Positions 11,202 to 22,961 of a stretch of 64,000 nt of DNA are shown piece after piece. Both the position numbers and the translations under genes were made by a program. The notes under the pieces are model-generated. The model was not told where the DNA came from, did not search any database, and worked only from the letters and a program-made list of their open reading frames with translations. The DNA is from Arthrobotrys musiformis. Taxonomy: Eukaryota; Ascomycota; Orbiliomycetes; Orbiliales; Orbiliaceae. The stretch is from the NCBI GenBank assembly GCA_036971715.1, contig JAVHJL010000001.1, positions 1,798,001-1,862,000 of the forward strand, given 5' to 3'. How positions within the stretch are numbered: the stretch's first letter is position 1; each line of letters opens with the position of its first letter.

Positions 11202-12421
11202 TCAGTCAACATCCATCCGATCCGCAAGAAAAACGATAGAACTAGAACAATCGGAAGACCCCACAATAGGTGAACAGGAAAAAGACATCGCACCATCTTC
11301 GTCAACACCTGATTCACTGCCACGTAAGAGCGGGCTGTTGTCGATAACTTTACGGGGGGTTGGATCCGGAGAGCTATCTGAAGCCATATCGAGAGGCGCT
11401 TGAACAGTTGGCCTGGAGCCGTTATTACTTCGTCTTCTATGTTGTTCCGTGAATACCTTCCCGCCAGCAATGCTGGTGGGGTTTTCGGTGATGGTGTCGA
11501 TTCCCTTGGTCTGACCATCAGCCTCCTTAACTCTGACTCCTTGCTCATAGCCTCTCAGGCCGCCAAAAACCTTATTGATCATCCTTAGGGCTTTGCAAGT
11601 CTCTGCTTCCGGGCTGTCGATATCCGTAAAATCAATTCCCGGATTTTTATGCCTAACGAAGTTGACATTCAACATCCCAAGCTCGTTGGCCCAATCTTGA
11701 TTGATTCTATATAACGTCAAGGGTTTGTTAAGTTGAGCTCAGCTAGAAACCTCAATGTAAAAAAAACCTCAGCGCACCTGATCAATAGTTCCCATCCCAT
11801 CCCTTTCCACCCACCCTTTGTCTTCCTCTTCTGCATGAGGTTCGGAATTTCATATATTTTCCAAACCAGTTCTTTAGCCTTCAACGCAACACTTTCCAAC
11901 TCGTTGAATCTTTGGATGGCAGGTGCGAGTTGTTCATTGACTTTTTGCATCCCTACCAAACTGGTTTGAAGGGTGTCGAACATCCCACGATCACGAAGAC
12001 GGGAGTAGAATTTGCTGCTCTCGTTTTCTGAAGCTTTCTGGATGGTGTTCCAGTGCTTTTCCAACAGTGCAACCTTGTCGTTGTATCGTCTAGAAAGACC
12101 TCTGAACTCCAATTGGAGCTTCTGGAAATCGTTCCAATACCCGACAGACCAAGCATACAAAAGACGGCGTCGCTTTTCCATCAAAGCACTAAGTTCGGTT
12201 TCTCGCATCGAGTACGTCATCCTGATAACGTACCCGAGCTCGTTTTGTGCTTGTCTGCAATCTTTCAGTTCTTGAAGGTGCGCGTGGAAGAAGACAAAGA
12301 TCTTGCGTCTCATCTCGGTGATTCGGTCTTCCATGGGGTCGAGCCGAGCGGCATTTTCCATGATATCAAACTCCATACGTGCACAGAAGTCCTCGAAGGT
12401 TCTTTGGATTGAGATTGGCAT
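11202..12421 (-). CDS. Helical orphan protein, two exons
   Basis: Exon 1 is 11778-12421 and exon 2 is 11202-11706; the intron (11707-11777) has a GTGCGC donor, a CTTAAC branch and a TATATAG acceptor, and the total is 382 codons. The ATG at 12421 is preferred over the non-ATG extension upstream. Residues 1-215 are predicted mostly helical, with heptad-like spacing of Leu/Met/Ile and many Glu, Lys and Arg, including a Met-Glu-Asp-Arg-Ile-Thr-Glu-Met-Arg-Arg-Lys segment, as in a coiled coil or helical bundle. The C-terminal 100 residues are Ser/Thr-rich and look disordered. No signal peptide or membrane segment. I do not recognise the family. Confidence 0.6.
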
Positions 12422-13491
12422 TTTGGGCACGTAATTGTTGCTTCGTAGATATCTCGGCTGAAAAAGAGTGTTGGGAAAGGGGTTCGAGAGCCTGCAAAAG
12501 GCATGAAGTACGTCGTCGTGTTAGATGAGTATGACAGTCGAATAATGGTTCAAGGGCTTATACAGCTGTCTGTTCTGCGGTTGGGCGGTCATGCAGGTAG
12601 GTGATGGTCGTGCAGGCGTAGATAGACATTTGGAGATGTGTTTAGCTGAACCGTTGCTTCCAGCCCGCTCAACTCACGACCCAAATCGGCCCCCAGACCG
12701 AGTATGGTATCTAAATAGAACCCCATGGAACCCAAACGGACAGATACGAATGTATTCGAGATCAGCACTGCCATTAATCCAGTAACCCGAAGTTCTAACT
12801 AGTACCCTAGGAAAATTGGTCAAGCTCCTGCCGAGGCAATGACATTGCGGTTCGCTTGTCTGGTTTGCTAGATAATATTGCTCAACCCTCGAATCTAGGG
12901 ATTCAAGAGGGGGTTCGGAAGAACGCCCCATAGTTGCTTAGGCTTATCCGGGCAGAACCTAGCCGCCGATTCTACCAGCTGAGCCTAACTTGCTCTGAGA
13001 CGCTAAAACGTTCTGAATTTTAAGGTGCGAACAACGCCCCAGTCTTTCAAAGGATTATCTCTATATCGAGTGTGAGACGCTGATCCCTAGATACATGGGT
13101 CCTTCGAACTTTTAAGGGCTGGGTAGTTCCAAGAGTATCTCGTGATACCAGATATGCTCGGGTGCAGATAATCCACAGGTTTACATCCTTAGATCCACTG
13201 GTGCTGTTAAGATCTAGTTTCATGAGTACGAGTTCGTGGTTTTTGGTTTCGAATAGCCTCAAATCAAGATTCGATCAATTTCTTACCTATATAAATATTC
13301 CAAGGTGTGGTCGTATGCACCAGTTCTAGTTTGTTCTCCCATACATTCAGCGTCAAGACTCATCATAAACCCTAGATCCAGACCTTTACTTGACTAAAGT
13401 CTCCTCAACCTTGGAATACGAACTTGCTTAATCTATGAACGGTATTTCATGCCTACTCAAGTGCGTAATGACACCATGAAATCGAACGCAC
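12422..13491. other. Divergent intergenic region
   Basis: Shared upstream region between the helical orphan (minus) and the small CxxC gene (plus). It contains a compact hairpin at 12909-12929 (GTTC/GAAC stem, GGAA loop, flanking G and C runs). On the minus strand nearby (about 12935-12990) there is a tRNA-like GGCTCAGCTGGTAGA segment that does not complete a tRNA. No gene is supported. Confidence 0.4.
12909..12929 (+). repeat. Short hairpin with GGAA loop
   Basis: The sequence can fold as GTTC-GGAA-GAAC extended by opposing G and C runs with one bulged base. The loop fits the GNRA class. It stands in a non-coding region and no RNA gene is recognised around it, so it may be coincidental. Confidence 0.3.
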
Positions 13492-13986
13492 ATGTATGCT
13501 TCCTTATGTCGCAAATGCAAATCAACCCTTGAGTATACTACCGTCGCCAAGATACGACGGGACTGCTATCTCGAAAACAGAGACCCGGAGGCTTTCTTCA
13601 ACATCAACTGGGTAAATATCGAAGCTTACTATTGTTGCGAGACGGATCAATTAGTCTTAAGAGGCGGAGATCCTCTCAAACACCATGGACACCCTTCCGT
13701 CGTCTGCATCGAGTACGAGGTAGACAGCGAATTGGAAAGGCAACTAGAGAAATTTGAAGCAAACGTCAAAGCGGAAGTTGAACGTCGCAGGTCATGCCGC
13801 TCTTTGATTGTAAGCCCAGGAGTATCCGAGTCGTCGAGGAACTCTGGCTTGAAGTCGCGACCGGAATTGATCAGAAGGGGGCGCATACTTAATACTACCG
13901 CCCCTGATGAATGGCGATTCGGTCGCGTCTTTACAACCGAAGATATCGATAGACTGCAAAGAAGCCTAGATCATCCTCGCCAATGA
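13492..13986 (+). CDS. Small CxxC protein, unknown function
   Basis: A 164-codon uninterrupted frame starting Met-Tyr-Ala-Ser-Leu. Near the N-terminus is Cys-Arg-Lys-Cys, followed by single and paired cysteines (Arg-Asp-Cys-Tyr, Tyr-Tyr-Cys-Cys) and a His-His-Gly-His segment, so a small zinc-binding fold is possible. The middle, residues 80-105, is a charged helix (Leu-Glu-Arg-Gln-Leu-Glu-Lys-Phe-Glu). The C-terminus is basic and then Asp/Arg-rich. There is no signal peptide. It sits between divergent and co-directional neighbours with no evident link. Family not recognised. Confidence 0.5.
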   Translation: MYASLCRKCKSTLEYTTVAKIRRDCYLENRDPEAFFNINWVNIEAYYCCETDQLVLRGGDPLKHHGHPSVVCIEYEVDSELERQLEKFEANVKAEVERRRSCRSLIVSPGVSESSRNSGLKSRPELIRRGRILNTTAPDEWRFGRVFTTEDIDRLQRSLDHPRQ

Positions 13987-14683
13987 TTCAATTTATCACG
14001 ACATTGTTGTCAAGCTAACTTGGTTTCTGAAACTTCCTAACGATATTGGCGTAGCGTTATATATTGACTCTCCCATAGAGCCAGTGTAAAGCAACTAGAT
14101 ACCCAGGTGTATATTTAACTAGGGGTCTATTCAGAGCATTTGTTCATTTCATTCGCCTGTACTGATATGTGTATCAAAATATATCAACTATCATTGAGCA
14201 CTCGAGCGAGTATAGCCTTCATGAATCCACGCAAGTATGCGCTTCATACATACAAGGTCCTAATTACAACCCCTTGGCATTCATGACGGGTCCAAACAAT
14301 TTATTTGAGAGGACCCCCTCGGAAGATAGTATTGGATATAGATCCGGTTAGGCCCGCCGCCAGCTCTCACCCCGGCCATACGGTGTACGTGGTACGAGGC
14401 CGGGGTGTCGGCGCCATTTCAATCCCGGAGCCCGGCCCGACTGCGCACATGTGTGGTAATATGACCAATTTCTGTGTTGTTGCGCAAGCACCTACGTAAG
14501 GCAGAGCCAAGCTGCACACCAAAACGGGAACATCCCCTGCGGCCACTTTATTGAGAAACCATGTGTCAGCCAAAACTTCATCTCTACATAGGCTTCGACT
14601 TCTGACGACTTTACGACCTCACGACTTCTCTCCCTACCATGATTACCCGCATATACCGTATACCTTCACTTTCATAACCTGCC
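13987..14683. promoter_or_regulatory. Upstream region of the P4-ATPase gene
   Basis: About 700 bp separate the small CxxC gene from the start of NEO1 on the same strand. A perfect 10-bp inverted repeat lies at 14368-14377 and 14398-14407. The last 100 bp before the ATG are C/T-rich on the plus strand, as is common in fungal promoters. Confidence 0.45.
14368..14407. repeat. Perfect 10-bp inverted repeat, 20-nt loop
   Basis: CACCCCGGCC is matched by GGCCGGGGTG 20 nt later. The GC-rich arms stand out from AT-richer flanks. It is about 280 bp upstream of the NEO1 start, so a two-fold symmetric binding site for a zinc-cluster regulator is possible, as is a transcript hairpin. Confidence 0.6.
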
Positions 14684-17600
14684 ATGTCGTCCCGTTTGCT
14701 GCCTCCCGACTCTCCCGCTTCGTATACCGACGACTCGGACGATGACTTCCCGCTCGAAGAGCTCGATCCGACATCCCACCGGTTCAACCCTTCGACATCG
14801 GCATCCCATGAACACTCGTACAGGCTCCCACGGCTGAGTCGGGAAGCTCGACGGTCGTCCGAGCGCCGGCGCTCACCGTCCTTTACCTCCCGGATCGGCC
14901 TGGGTAGCCTTCGCCGAACACTTGGAGGGACCCGATTCGAACACAAAGACGAGGAGGAGGACTTGGAAGCACTGATAGCCGATCGCAGAAAGTCAATAGA
15001 GCTGGGGAAACAAAGCGATGAGAGCGTACGGGCGGAAGAAGCCGATACACCTCTTCTCCGGCCCGAATCTTCTAGTTCTAGGTCCCGATTAAAGATCTTC
15101 GGTGCACCCACAAGCGGCAAGAAGACACCAAAGACCAAGGCATCGCATAGCTCTGATTCGAATAGGACGGTCGATTTATCGTCGCCATCCTCGGCTTACC
15201 CTCCGAATGTCATCTCAAATGCCAAATATACTCCGGTTACTTTCCTACCGCTCACGCTCTACAATGAATTCAAATACTTCTTCAACCTATACTTCCTACT
15301 CGTCGCCCTGTCTCAGGTAATACCGAAGCTGAGGATTGGGTATATCAGCACGTATATTGTGCCGTTGGCCTTTGTTTTGATGGTTACTCTGGGCAAGGAG
15401 GCTTACGATGATATTGCGAGGCGAAGGAGGGATGCAGAGGCAAATAGTGAAGAGGTGGAGTGCATGGTTTTTACGGATGTACTGGCGGCCAATAAAAAGG
15501 GGAAGAAGAAGGCGCGGAGGGGCTCCTCAGCGAGCGGCCATGCCATCCCGATCGATGGAGACGATTCCGGTATTGTGACTAGCATCATCACAAAGAAGTC
15601 ACGTGACCTCAAAGTTGGTGATATTCTGCACCTCAAAAAAGATCAAAGGGTTCCAGCCGACGTCGTCCTCCTGAAAACTGTGCCCGATATGTCATCATCT
15701 GGGTTGGATACGCTAGGGGATGACGACGGTCCTTCCGGGGAAGCTTTCATTCGAACTGATCAACTTGATGGCGAGACGGATTGGAAGCTACGACTGGCAT
15801 CTCCCTTGACGCAAGCCCTATATGCGACGCAGCTGCAAAACATTACAATTACTGCTTCTCCACCATCTAAAGCTGTTAATACCTTTGTTGGGACAATAGA
15901 ATACGCGGACCCAAACGACTCTCACAACCTAAAATCGCTTCCCCTCTCCATTGACCACACAGCATGGGCCAACACGGTACTTGCATCCTCTACGCCTACC
16001 CTCGCCGCTGTTGTATACACTGGTACACAAACCCGCCAGGCCCTATCCACTTCGAAATCAAGATCTAAAACAGGTCTCCTTGAAATCGAAATCAACACTC
16101 TAACCAAAATCCTTTGCGCCTTGACCCTCACGATTTCGATACTATTAGTCGTCCTGCACTATACTTCTCCCAAAGACCCCACAAACAGCGAAAAACACAA
16201 AAAACTTAACAACATGCCCTGGTACATTGCTATTCTTCGATTTTTGATTCTATTCAGTACAATTATACCCATCAGCTTGCGTGTGAATTTGGATATGGGG
16301 AAGAGTGTCTACGCGTGGTTTATCGAGAGGGATAAAGGAATTGAGGGAACCGTTGTTAGGACTAGCACGATTCCTGAGGAACTGGGCAGAGTAGAGTATC
16401 TTCTTACCGATAAAACTGGTACTCTAACACAAAATGGTGAGTCAAAAACGATCTAGCCTAGGGTGAATGTGCTAATAAGTGGTGTTAGATATGGAACTGA
16501 AAAAGGTGCACGTTGGTACGGTCTCGTACGCGGGTGAAGCCATGGATGAGGTCGCTGGATATATACGCCACGCCTTCTTGGAACAACAAAATGCCCCCAT
16601 TGACCCATTCGCAGATCCCACAGAGTCCGCGTCCTTGCAAACTGCACAGAGCCGCTCTCGTCGTGAGATTGGCTCGAGAGTGCGAGATGTTGTGGTTGCA
16701 TTGGCCCTGGCACATAACGTGACACCGGCAACAGATGAGTCTACAGGAGAAACAAGCTACCAAGCGGCATCGCCTGACGAAATCGCTATTGTGAAGTGGT
16801 GCGAAAGCGTTGGGCTCAAGCTTGTTCAGCGAGATAGGAAGAGTATTCAACTTGCCGGAGAAACTGGCAAAATCATTGTCCGTGTTAAGATTCTGGATAT
16901 TTTCCCTTTCACATCGGAAGGCAAGAGAATGGGTGTTGTAGTTCGATTCTTGAACCCAGATGATACATTTGATAACCCCAGCGGTGACATTTGGTTTTTC
17001 CAGAAGGGTGCCGATACAATAATGGCCAGGATCGTCGCCGCGAATGACTGGCTGGAGGAGGAGTGCGGAAATATGGCTAGGGAAGGACTGCGAACCTTAG
17101 TAGTCGGGCGGAAGAAGCTTACTATCCAGCAATACGAGGAGTTTGCCAGCAGATACAAAGCTGCAAGTTTGAATTTAAGCTCCAACCGGGATGCCGAAAT
17201 GGGCAAAGTAGTCAGCGAGATCTTGGAGCGAGAGCTAGAGCTCCTTGGCGTCACTGGGGTGGAAGATAGACTTCAATTAGACGTTAAGCCTAGTCTTGAG
17301 CTACTTCGGAACGCTGGTATCAAAATCTGGATGTTGACTGGTGATAAGGTCGAAACCGCCCGGTGTGTGGGAGTGAGCGCCAAGTTAGTGGCAAGAGGGC
17401 AGTTCATCTACACTATCGAAAAATGTATGTTGACCAAATCCCGATCAATCCCGAGTCTTACTAACAGATATATAGTGAAACAAAAGGATTCCGCTTACGA
17501 CTCGCTCGAGTTCTTGAAAAGCAAGCCCGACAGCGCTTTGATCATCGATGGGGAATCACTTTCTTTGTTTCTTGAACACTATAAAGACCAGTTTATCGCT

Positions 17601-18597
17601 GTTGCAACCCGCCTTCCCGCCGTCATCGCTTGCCGTTGCTCGCCAACCCAAAAGGCTGATATCGCAACCTTGATTCGTAACTACACGAAGAAGAGGATTT
17701 GCTGCATTGGAGACGGTGGCAACGATGTTAGCATGATCCAAGCGGCAGATGTCGGTGTCGGTATTGTAGGGAAGGAGGGTCGACAAGCTAGTTTGGCGGC
17801 CGATTTCAGCATCCTCCAATTCAAGAACCTCGTCAAATTATTGTTATGGCACGGAAGATGTAGCTACAAGAGAAGCGCCAAGCTGGCACAGTTTGTCATG
17901 CACAGAGGCTTGGTCATCAGTGTCTGTCAGACTTTGTTCAGTATTGCTAGTCGGTTTGAGCCGATCGCACTCTACCAGGTTTGTCCCTATTCTAATAAAA
18001 AGCCTTAATATTACACACTCTCTAACACTTGCCCAGGGTTATCTACTTGTCGGTTACGCTACTATCTACACCATGTTTCCAGTCTTCTCTCTCGTTTTGG
18101 ATCGTGACATCGATGAATCGCTTGCCAACCTCTACCCGGAACTCTACAAAGAACTCACATCAGGTCAATCACTCAGCTACAAAACTTTCTTCATTTGGGT
18201 TCTTGTATCTGTCTACCAAGGTAGTGTCATTCAGGGCATTAGCCAGCTCCTCGTCCACTTCAACTCGACCGATGCGGAAGAAGTGCTACAAGCCAAATTT
18301 TTGAGAATGGTAACAATAAGTTTCACAGCGCTCGTCTTGAACGAACTGATCATGGTTGCTTTGGAAATTACCACTTGGTGCATGTGGATGATCGTTGCAG
18401 AGGTTGGAACGTTGATTGTTTTCTTTGCCAGCTGGCCTCTTATTAAAGATTTGTTGGATTTGGAGAGTGTCAAGAGTGGTTGGTACTGGGCTGAGGTTTT
18501 GGCTATTGTTGCAGTTGCCATTGGGCCTGTTGCCGTTGGGAGGGCTGTGAGGGGTTGGTGGAGGCCAGAAAATTACCAGAAGGTGCAGGCTGTGTAG
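14684..18597 (+). CDS. NEO1: P4-type phospholipid-flipping ATPase, Neo1/ATP9 class
   Basis: Exons are 14684-16436, 16489-17424, 17476-17978 and 18037-18597, giving 1,250 residues. The family moves phospholipids from the lumenal to the cytosolic leaflet of Golgi/endosomal membranes; the Neo1 class works without a Cdc50 subunit (family knowledge). Seen here: a Ser-rich disordered N-terminus of about 160 residues; the first membrane pair around residues 195-250; Asp-Gly-Glu-Thr in the actuator domain; the phosphorylation site Asp-Lys-Thr-Gly-Thr-Leu-Thr just before the first intron, completed as Gln-Asn-Asp-Met-Glu-Leu after splicing; Met-Leu-Thr-Gly-Asp-Lys; Gly-Asp-Gly-Gly-Asn-Asp-Val; and six C-terminal membrane spans. 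The intron at 17425-17475 is 51 bp with no in-frame stop, so an unspliced message would simply gain 17 residues. The Asn-Asp-Met-Glu-Leu-Lys junction is typical of the Neo1 branch and separates it from Drs2/Dnf proteins. Confidence 0.95.
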
Positions 18598-19005
18598 ATA
18601 TTTTGTTTTGCATTGCAGGTGTTTGGGTTCTTTTTCCTTGCCCTTTTTTTACTGTTTGGTTATCTTCTTGCTCTGATGTTGGGTTTCGAAAAGAGTTTAT
18701 GGGGGCTGAGTAGAATTGTCTAGAGTTTATGCATAGGTGGCGAATATAATTCAATATTGTAAGCTCTAAAAACATATATCGCTTTAATTCATATGCTGTA
18801 GGTAAGACGTCCCTTAATTAGCAACAATATAGAAAACCCTCCCTTTAATTAATTAACAAGCATCCAGCGTCAATATTCGACTTTTACAGGTTGTGTTATA
18901 ATCAACCGAGGCCGAGGCCGAGGTGAAGATGCCGCCCTTATGCAAGCAATCAACATAACTCCTAAACCAATCCTACATATACAAAGAGAAATAGAAATAT
19001 ACAAA
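18598..19005. other. Intergenic, convergent 3' flanks
   Basis: Downstream sequences of NEO1 (plus) and the NACHT gene (minus). T-rich stretches at 18620-18650 follow the NEO1 stop. No further gene. Confidence 0.5.
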
Positions 19006-21911
19006 TTACAAAGGGCCATGCCCGCGCTTTGATCTCCTTTCCGATACGATAGTGGCCCAGTCAACCACTAATCTTGAAAGAGCGTAATGTCTCATCCGAT
19101 TGGCCCAATCGTTCGCGAGCGTCCTATACCGCTTCCTTGAAGTTATCTTGATCGGTGCTCCCGAGGTAGTCCTCGTCCAGGGGATTATATCGAATAGAAG
19201 CCGTCGCTTTTCCATAACGAGATTGGAAAACTCGTTCCATGCCGGGTCCGTCTTATGCATTGTTCTGGTATGGTAGAACCAATACTCCTTCGCGTAGATT
19301 AAGAACGGACTTTTTGCGGATAGTTTTTCGATGATTGATGTTTGTTGGTTTGAGTCGGTGATTAGATCTCGGAGGGTTTCGATGTCGGTTGGGAGAGGTG
19401 GGGTTTCGAGGTCTAGATTTGATACCAAGCCTGATAATTCTGCGATGTCGTCGTGACCTTCAGAATCGGAGAAATCAAGGTCTATATGCTCTAGTTTTTC
19501 TAAATGGGCTTTCTTTTGATCTCCGACCGAATGGGGCTCTTTTCTTGGGTTTCTGCCCTCTGCGTCATCCCCTTCGTCGATGTATTCGAATTGCTTCTGG
19601 TGTAAGTAATGAATACAACCGCGAGCGACTTCGAGATGAGCTCGAGAGTCATCTAGTATTCGGTTTTCCGCCAGGTATTCTTTAACGCTAGAGTGCACAA
19701 AGTAAATGCACGTCTTTCCGTTAACATGCCTAGGTATAACAAGGTCTTTGCAAACATCTAAGATAGATGTGGGACTATAGGCTGGTAAACCATCTTCGGT
19801 TTCGACGTTCCATTGCAAGTAGTCCGTAAGTTCCTCGAGAGTAAGCGGTCGAGCTGCTATAGCTACAATGTTGAAAATCCTCTTGGCTTGTATTTTATCG
19901 TCGTGGGACTTGATAGTGTTGAGGATGAGGTTGTAAGTGCCGGTGATATCAGCGGGGAGAGTCTCGAGGATTGAAAGAAGATTATCCTCGTCCGTGGCGT
20001 ATCGTATTAGGCTAAGGTGGAGGGTAGCTAGAAGGAAACTTTATGTTTTGTTAGTCTCTTTGGCACGATAGTATATCATGCGATCAAAATTCCTTGCTAC
20101 TTACTTGCCCCTCGCTTTGTCGGTTATAGCGGCCTTGATAATTGGAATGAGGTCAACTTTCTTAGCGAAGTTGAAGAGCCCGCTGACCAAGTTCATATTA
20201 AGCTCATTTTCAATATATAGCACCACATCCGTTTCCAACTGCGAGATACCATCCAAGAAGATACCAGGCCGGTGCGGCGGTGGACTCGTCGTGTTCGTGA
20301 ATACAACCTTCAACTGTATCTGCCAGCACCACTTTTCAATTCTCTTGGCCAGTTCATATCCATCCCTCGTAGTAAGATTATCAATCCCGTCAATGACTAT
20401 GTACATACGCTTATCACCATGCCGAACAAGTTGTTGTCGAAAGTTGATAATGGTTTTTATTATCGCAGCGATCTCTTCCATGTTTAGAGGGTATTCGAAG
20501 CTGTAGTATATATGGCGGATATGATCCGTCGTTCGTAGTAGTTGGGATAATAGTGATCGGTAGAGTGTTTCAAGTTGCAGGGACTCTGGGATTTCGGGTG
20601 TGCAGAAGAAGTAGAAGACGTTCTCCCTGCTAACATTTTGTAGCATCTTTATGAAGTAGACGCTTAGGGCAGACTTTCCACAACCAGCTGCTCGTTGCAA
20701 GAACGACAGTTAGATGTTTTCTCTGAATAAAACAGTAGAAAGGTACATAGACTTACGTGATCCGTATAGCCAAATTAGAGGTTTTTTAGATCCATGCTTC
20801 GTTCGATCAAGGAAGTCGGGTAGACCTGTGATGAAGTCCATGGCTCTAGATGATGCACCCCCGGCATACCTTTGAAGTGAAGCTTCATGGTCGTACCCTG
20901 ATATACGAGTGCATAGGGCATCTAGAACCTTTGCTGTGATTATAATGTATATATTAGTAAATTTATCCGGTTTTCGCGAACAACTAAATCCAGTCGATTT
21001 CTATACCTTGTAAGCTTGGGTCCGACTTAGAGCTATCCAAGACCGCTTTCCAGTTCTTCGATACTCTATTAACGTAGTACTGAACAGGCGCTTGTCCGTA
21101 TAGGGCTATTCGTTGACGCCCCCGATCATTGAAGTCTCCGGATATCAAATGTGCTTCAGCATCAAGATAAATCTTGAAACTTTCGAGCCCCTTCTTGTTC
21201 TTGTCCAAATCCGCTTTCAACTTTTTCCACAAGAGCTTTAAGGCCTTGGAATCCTTCTCGCTCAGGATCCTCAAAAGGTCATGGCAGATCTCTAGTAGGA
21301 CTAGGTGATAGTAACAAACTATCTTCTGGATTCTTATGGAAGCCGGAAAACGGTGTAGAATTGCGTCTGTTTCTTGGTATCCTGTGCCAAGTTCTTCCAA
21401 TATATCAACTATCTTTTTCAAATCTTCGGTTGACGAGAGCGCCCGCTGTTGATAGAGAGATTAGCCACCAGCTCTCCCGTATATATATTAAAATCCGAAC
21501 GAGTAAGAGCGCTTATGGGAGCATACCGCAACGACAAGCTTCGTCGTCCCCCAAATGGCCTCTTCGTGCTCCGGCGGCGCCATAACCGCAAAACGGGCCA
21601 TGGTCAACGCAAAAGACTTGATCCTAGTGCCGTATGCATATTTCGAGCGCCCAACCGATGTTCCAGCCGCCGCATTGGTCTTGTTTATTAATTCGGAAAT
21701 TTCCAAGATAGTGGGCCTTGTATTAAAATATCTTGCTTCTTGCGGCGTTATGAGGGCCGTAATGTCGGCGAGGAGGGTCCACGGCGGGTTGTCGCTGCTC
21801 AAACCGCGCGGGTTAGCGAATCGAACAACCTATTCTCAACAACTCTTTGGGAATTCCTTAGCCTAGGTAGCCTGGCTTTACATACAAGTTGTCTTGTAAA
21901 TACTGAGCCAT
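19006..21911 (-). CDS. NACHT-domain STAND protein with DUF7708-like N-terminus
   Basis: Six exons in transcription order: 21911-21882, 21829-21527, 21445-21007, 20933-20757, 20687-20105 and 20038-19006 (854 residues). All introns have good acceptors and most have CTAA-like branch sites. The N-terminal 230 residues resemble the helical DUF7708-type region placed before fungal NACHT domains, with Pro-Glu-His-Glu-Glu-Ala-Ile-Trp-Gly followed by a hydrophobic helix. The ATPase starts with Ile-Trp-Leu-Tyr-Gly-Ser and the P-loop Gly-Ser-Pro-Gly-Cys-Gly-Lys-Ser, created by splicing at 20756/20687. The Walker B box is Ile-Val-Ile-Asp-Gly-Ile-Asp, followed by the usual Phe-Leu-Leu-Ala and Pro-Leu-Thr-Leu-Glu-Glu-Leu segments. 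The last 250 residues are acidic and then basic; no ankyrin, WD or TPR repeats are visible. STAND proteins act in fungal self/nonself recognition and cell death; that role is inferred from family. The short first exon is the least certain part. Confidence 0.85.
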
Positions 21912-22961
21912 ATCGATATATATCCCGGTCTCAATACGATATAGATTATATGTTTTTAATTTCTAAGTTTTGCCGCTGACGTCACTTTCATAAACGACGA
22001 ATGAGGTGCAATGGGTAGAGAGAGCTCGAGAAGGAAGCCGAGAAGTCAACGGAATGTATGCGTCTATCGAAAGAAACTTGTCTAAAGAAAGTCCCTAAAA
22101 TCCGGAAATACCACGACCTTTAAATACTTGGAACCCGATCAAGTCTACGAAAGTGCAGCTGTGAAAGCCTCGGTGGGCGCATGGCGGAGGTTTGGAGTTC
22201 CAAGAAATGTTACGTCTAGGCTTTCTGGGCAGGCTGATTTGGCTGTTGGACCAACACATATCACGTGTGGTATTTTGTCCACCGATTTTGCTTCTAACTT
22301 GCAACTAGAACTACATTATAAAGTTGCAATTGATATACTGATCGATGTTATAGCTATAGATAGCCATACTTCTATAAAATTTATATAAGAACGTCCTAAA
22401 TTTGTAAAGTTACCTATATAGAAAGTTTGCTCGATGTTGCCGCTCCCATCCTAGTCCAAGGCCAGCCCTCAGCTTGTGCAGTGTATTAGTATATACTTTT
22501 CTAGCAGTAGATTTCTAGCTACTCTTTGCGTAATTATATTGTGATCTTTAACGTTGATATCGAGATTGCACAATTTGATACAGAGACATTGAGCAGCATG
22601 GCATATGGCATTTAAACCAGGCTCTTAGGGCCTTCTAGGTGCTATATCAAGTCTCTCCTACACTAACAATGCTTAGATACTCGTACTAGATCTCCCCGCT
22701 CCCACCAGTGCCTCGGCTCGGGGTTACTAGATCTATTTCCGCCTATACAGATCAGCAAAACGTGATTAACGGAGACCTTGTCTCGCAATCTAGATTCCGC
22801 TGTAAACATAAAAGTACCGCTTCCTAGCGACCATCACAAACTCTACAGACAGAGGCGCAGATTTAATGGATCATGGCCATCGAATTTCTCTTTCACTCAT
22901 CATACCTCTTTTCCAGTCATCATCTCCATCGACCAATTGCATGACCATCATACTATTCATG
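21912..22961. promoter_or_regulatory. Divergent promoter region, NACHT gene / F-box gene 1
   Basis: Just over 1 kb of non-coding sequence between the 5' ends of the minus-strand NACHT gene and the plus-strand F-box gene. AT-rich blocks lie at 22310-22410 and 22480-22560. Short open segments around 22095-22390 are not supported. Shared regulation is possible but no site is recognised. Confidence 0.45.

Noticed and set aside
12935..12990. tRNA gene on the minus strand
   Set aside because: There is an A-box-like segment, but the spacing to a B-box is far too short and no anticodon arm forms.
14611..15138. 175-codon minus-strand ORF
   Set aside because: Overlaps the disordered N-terminus of NEO1 and has no independent features.
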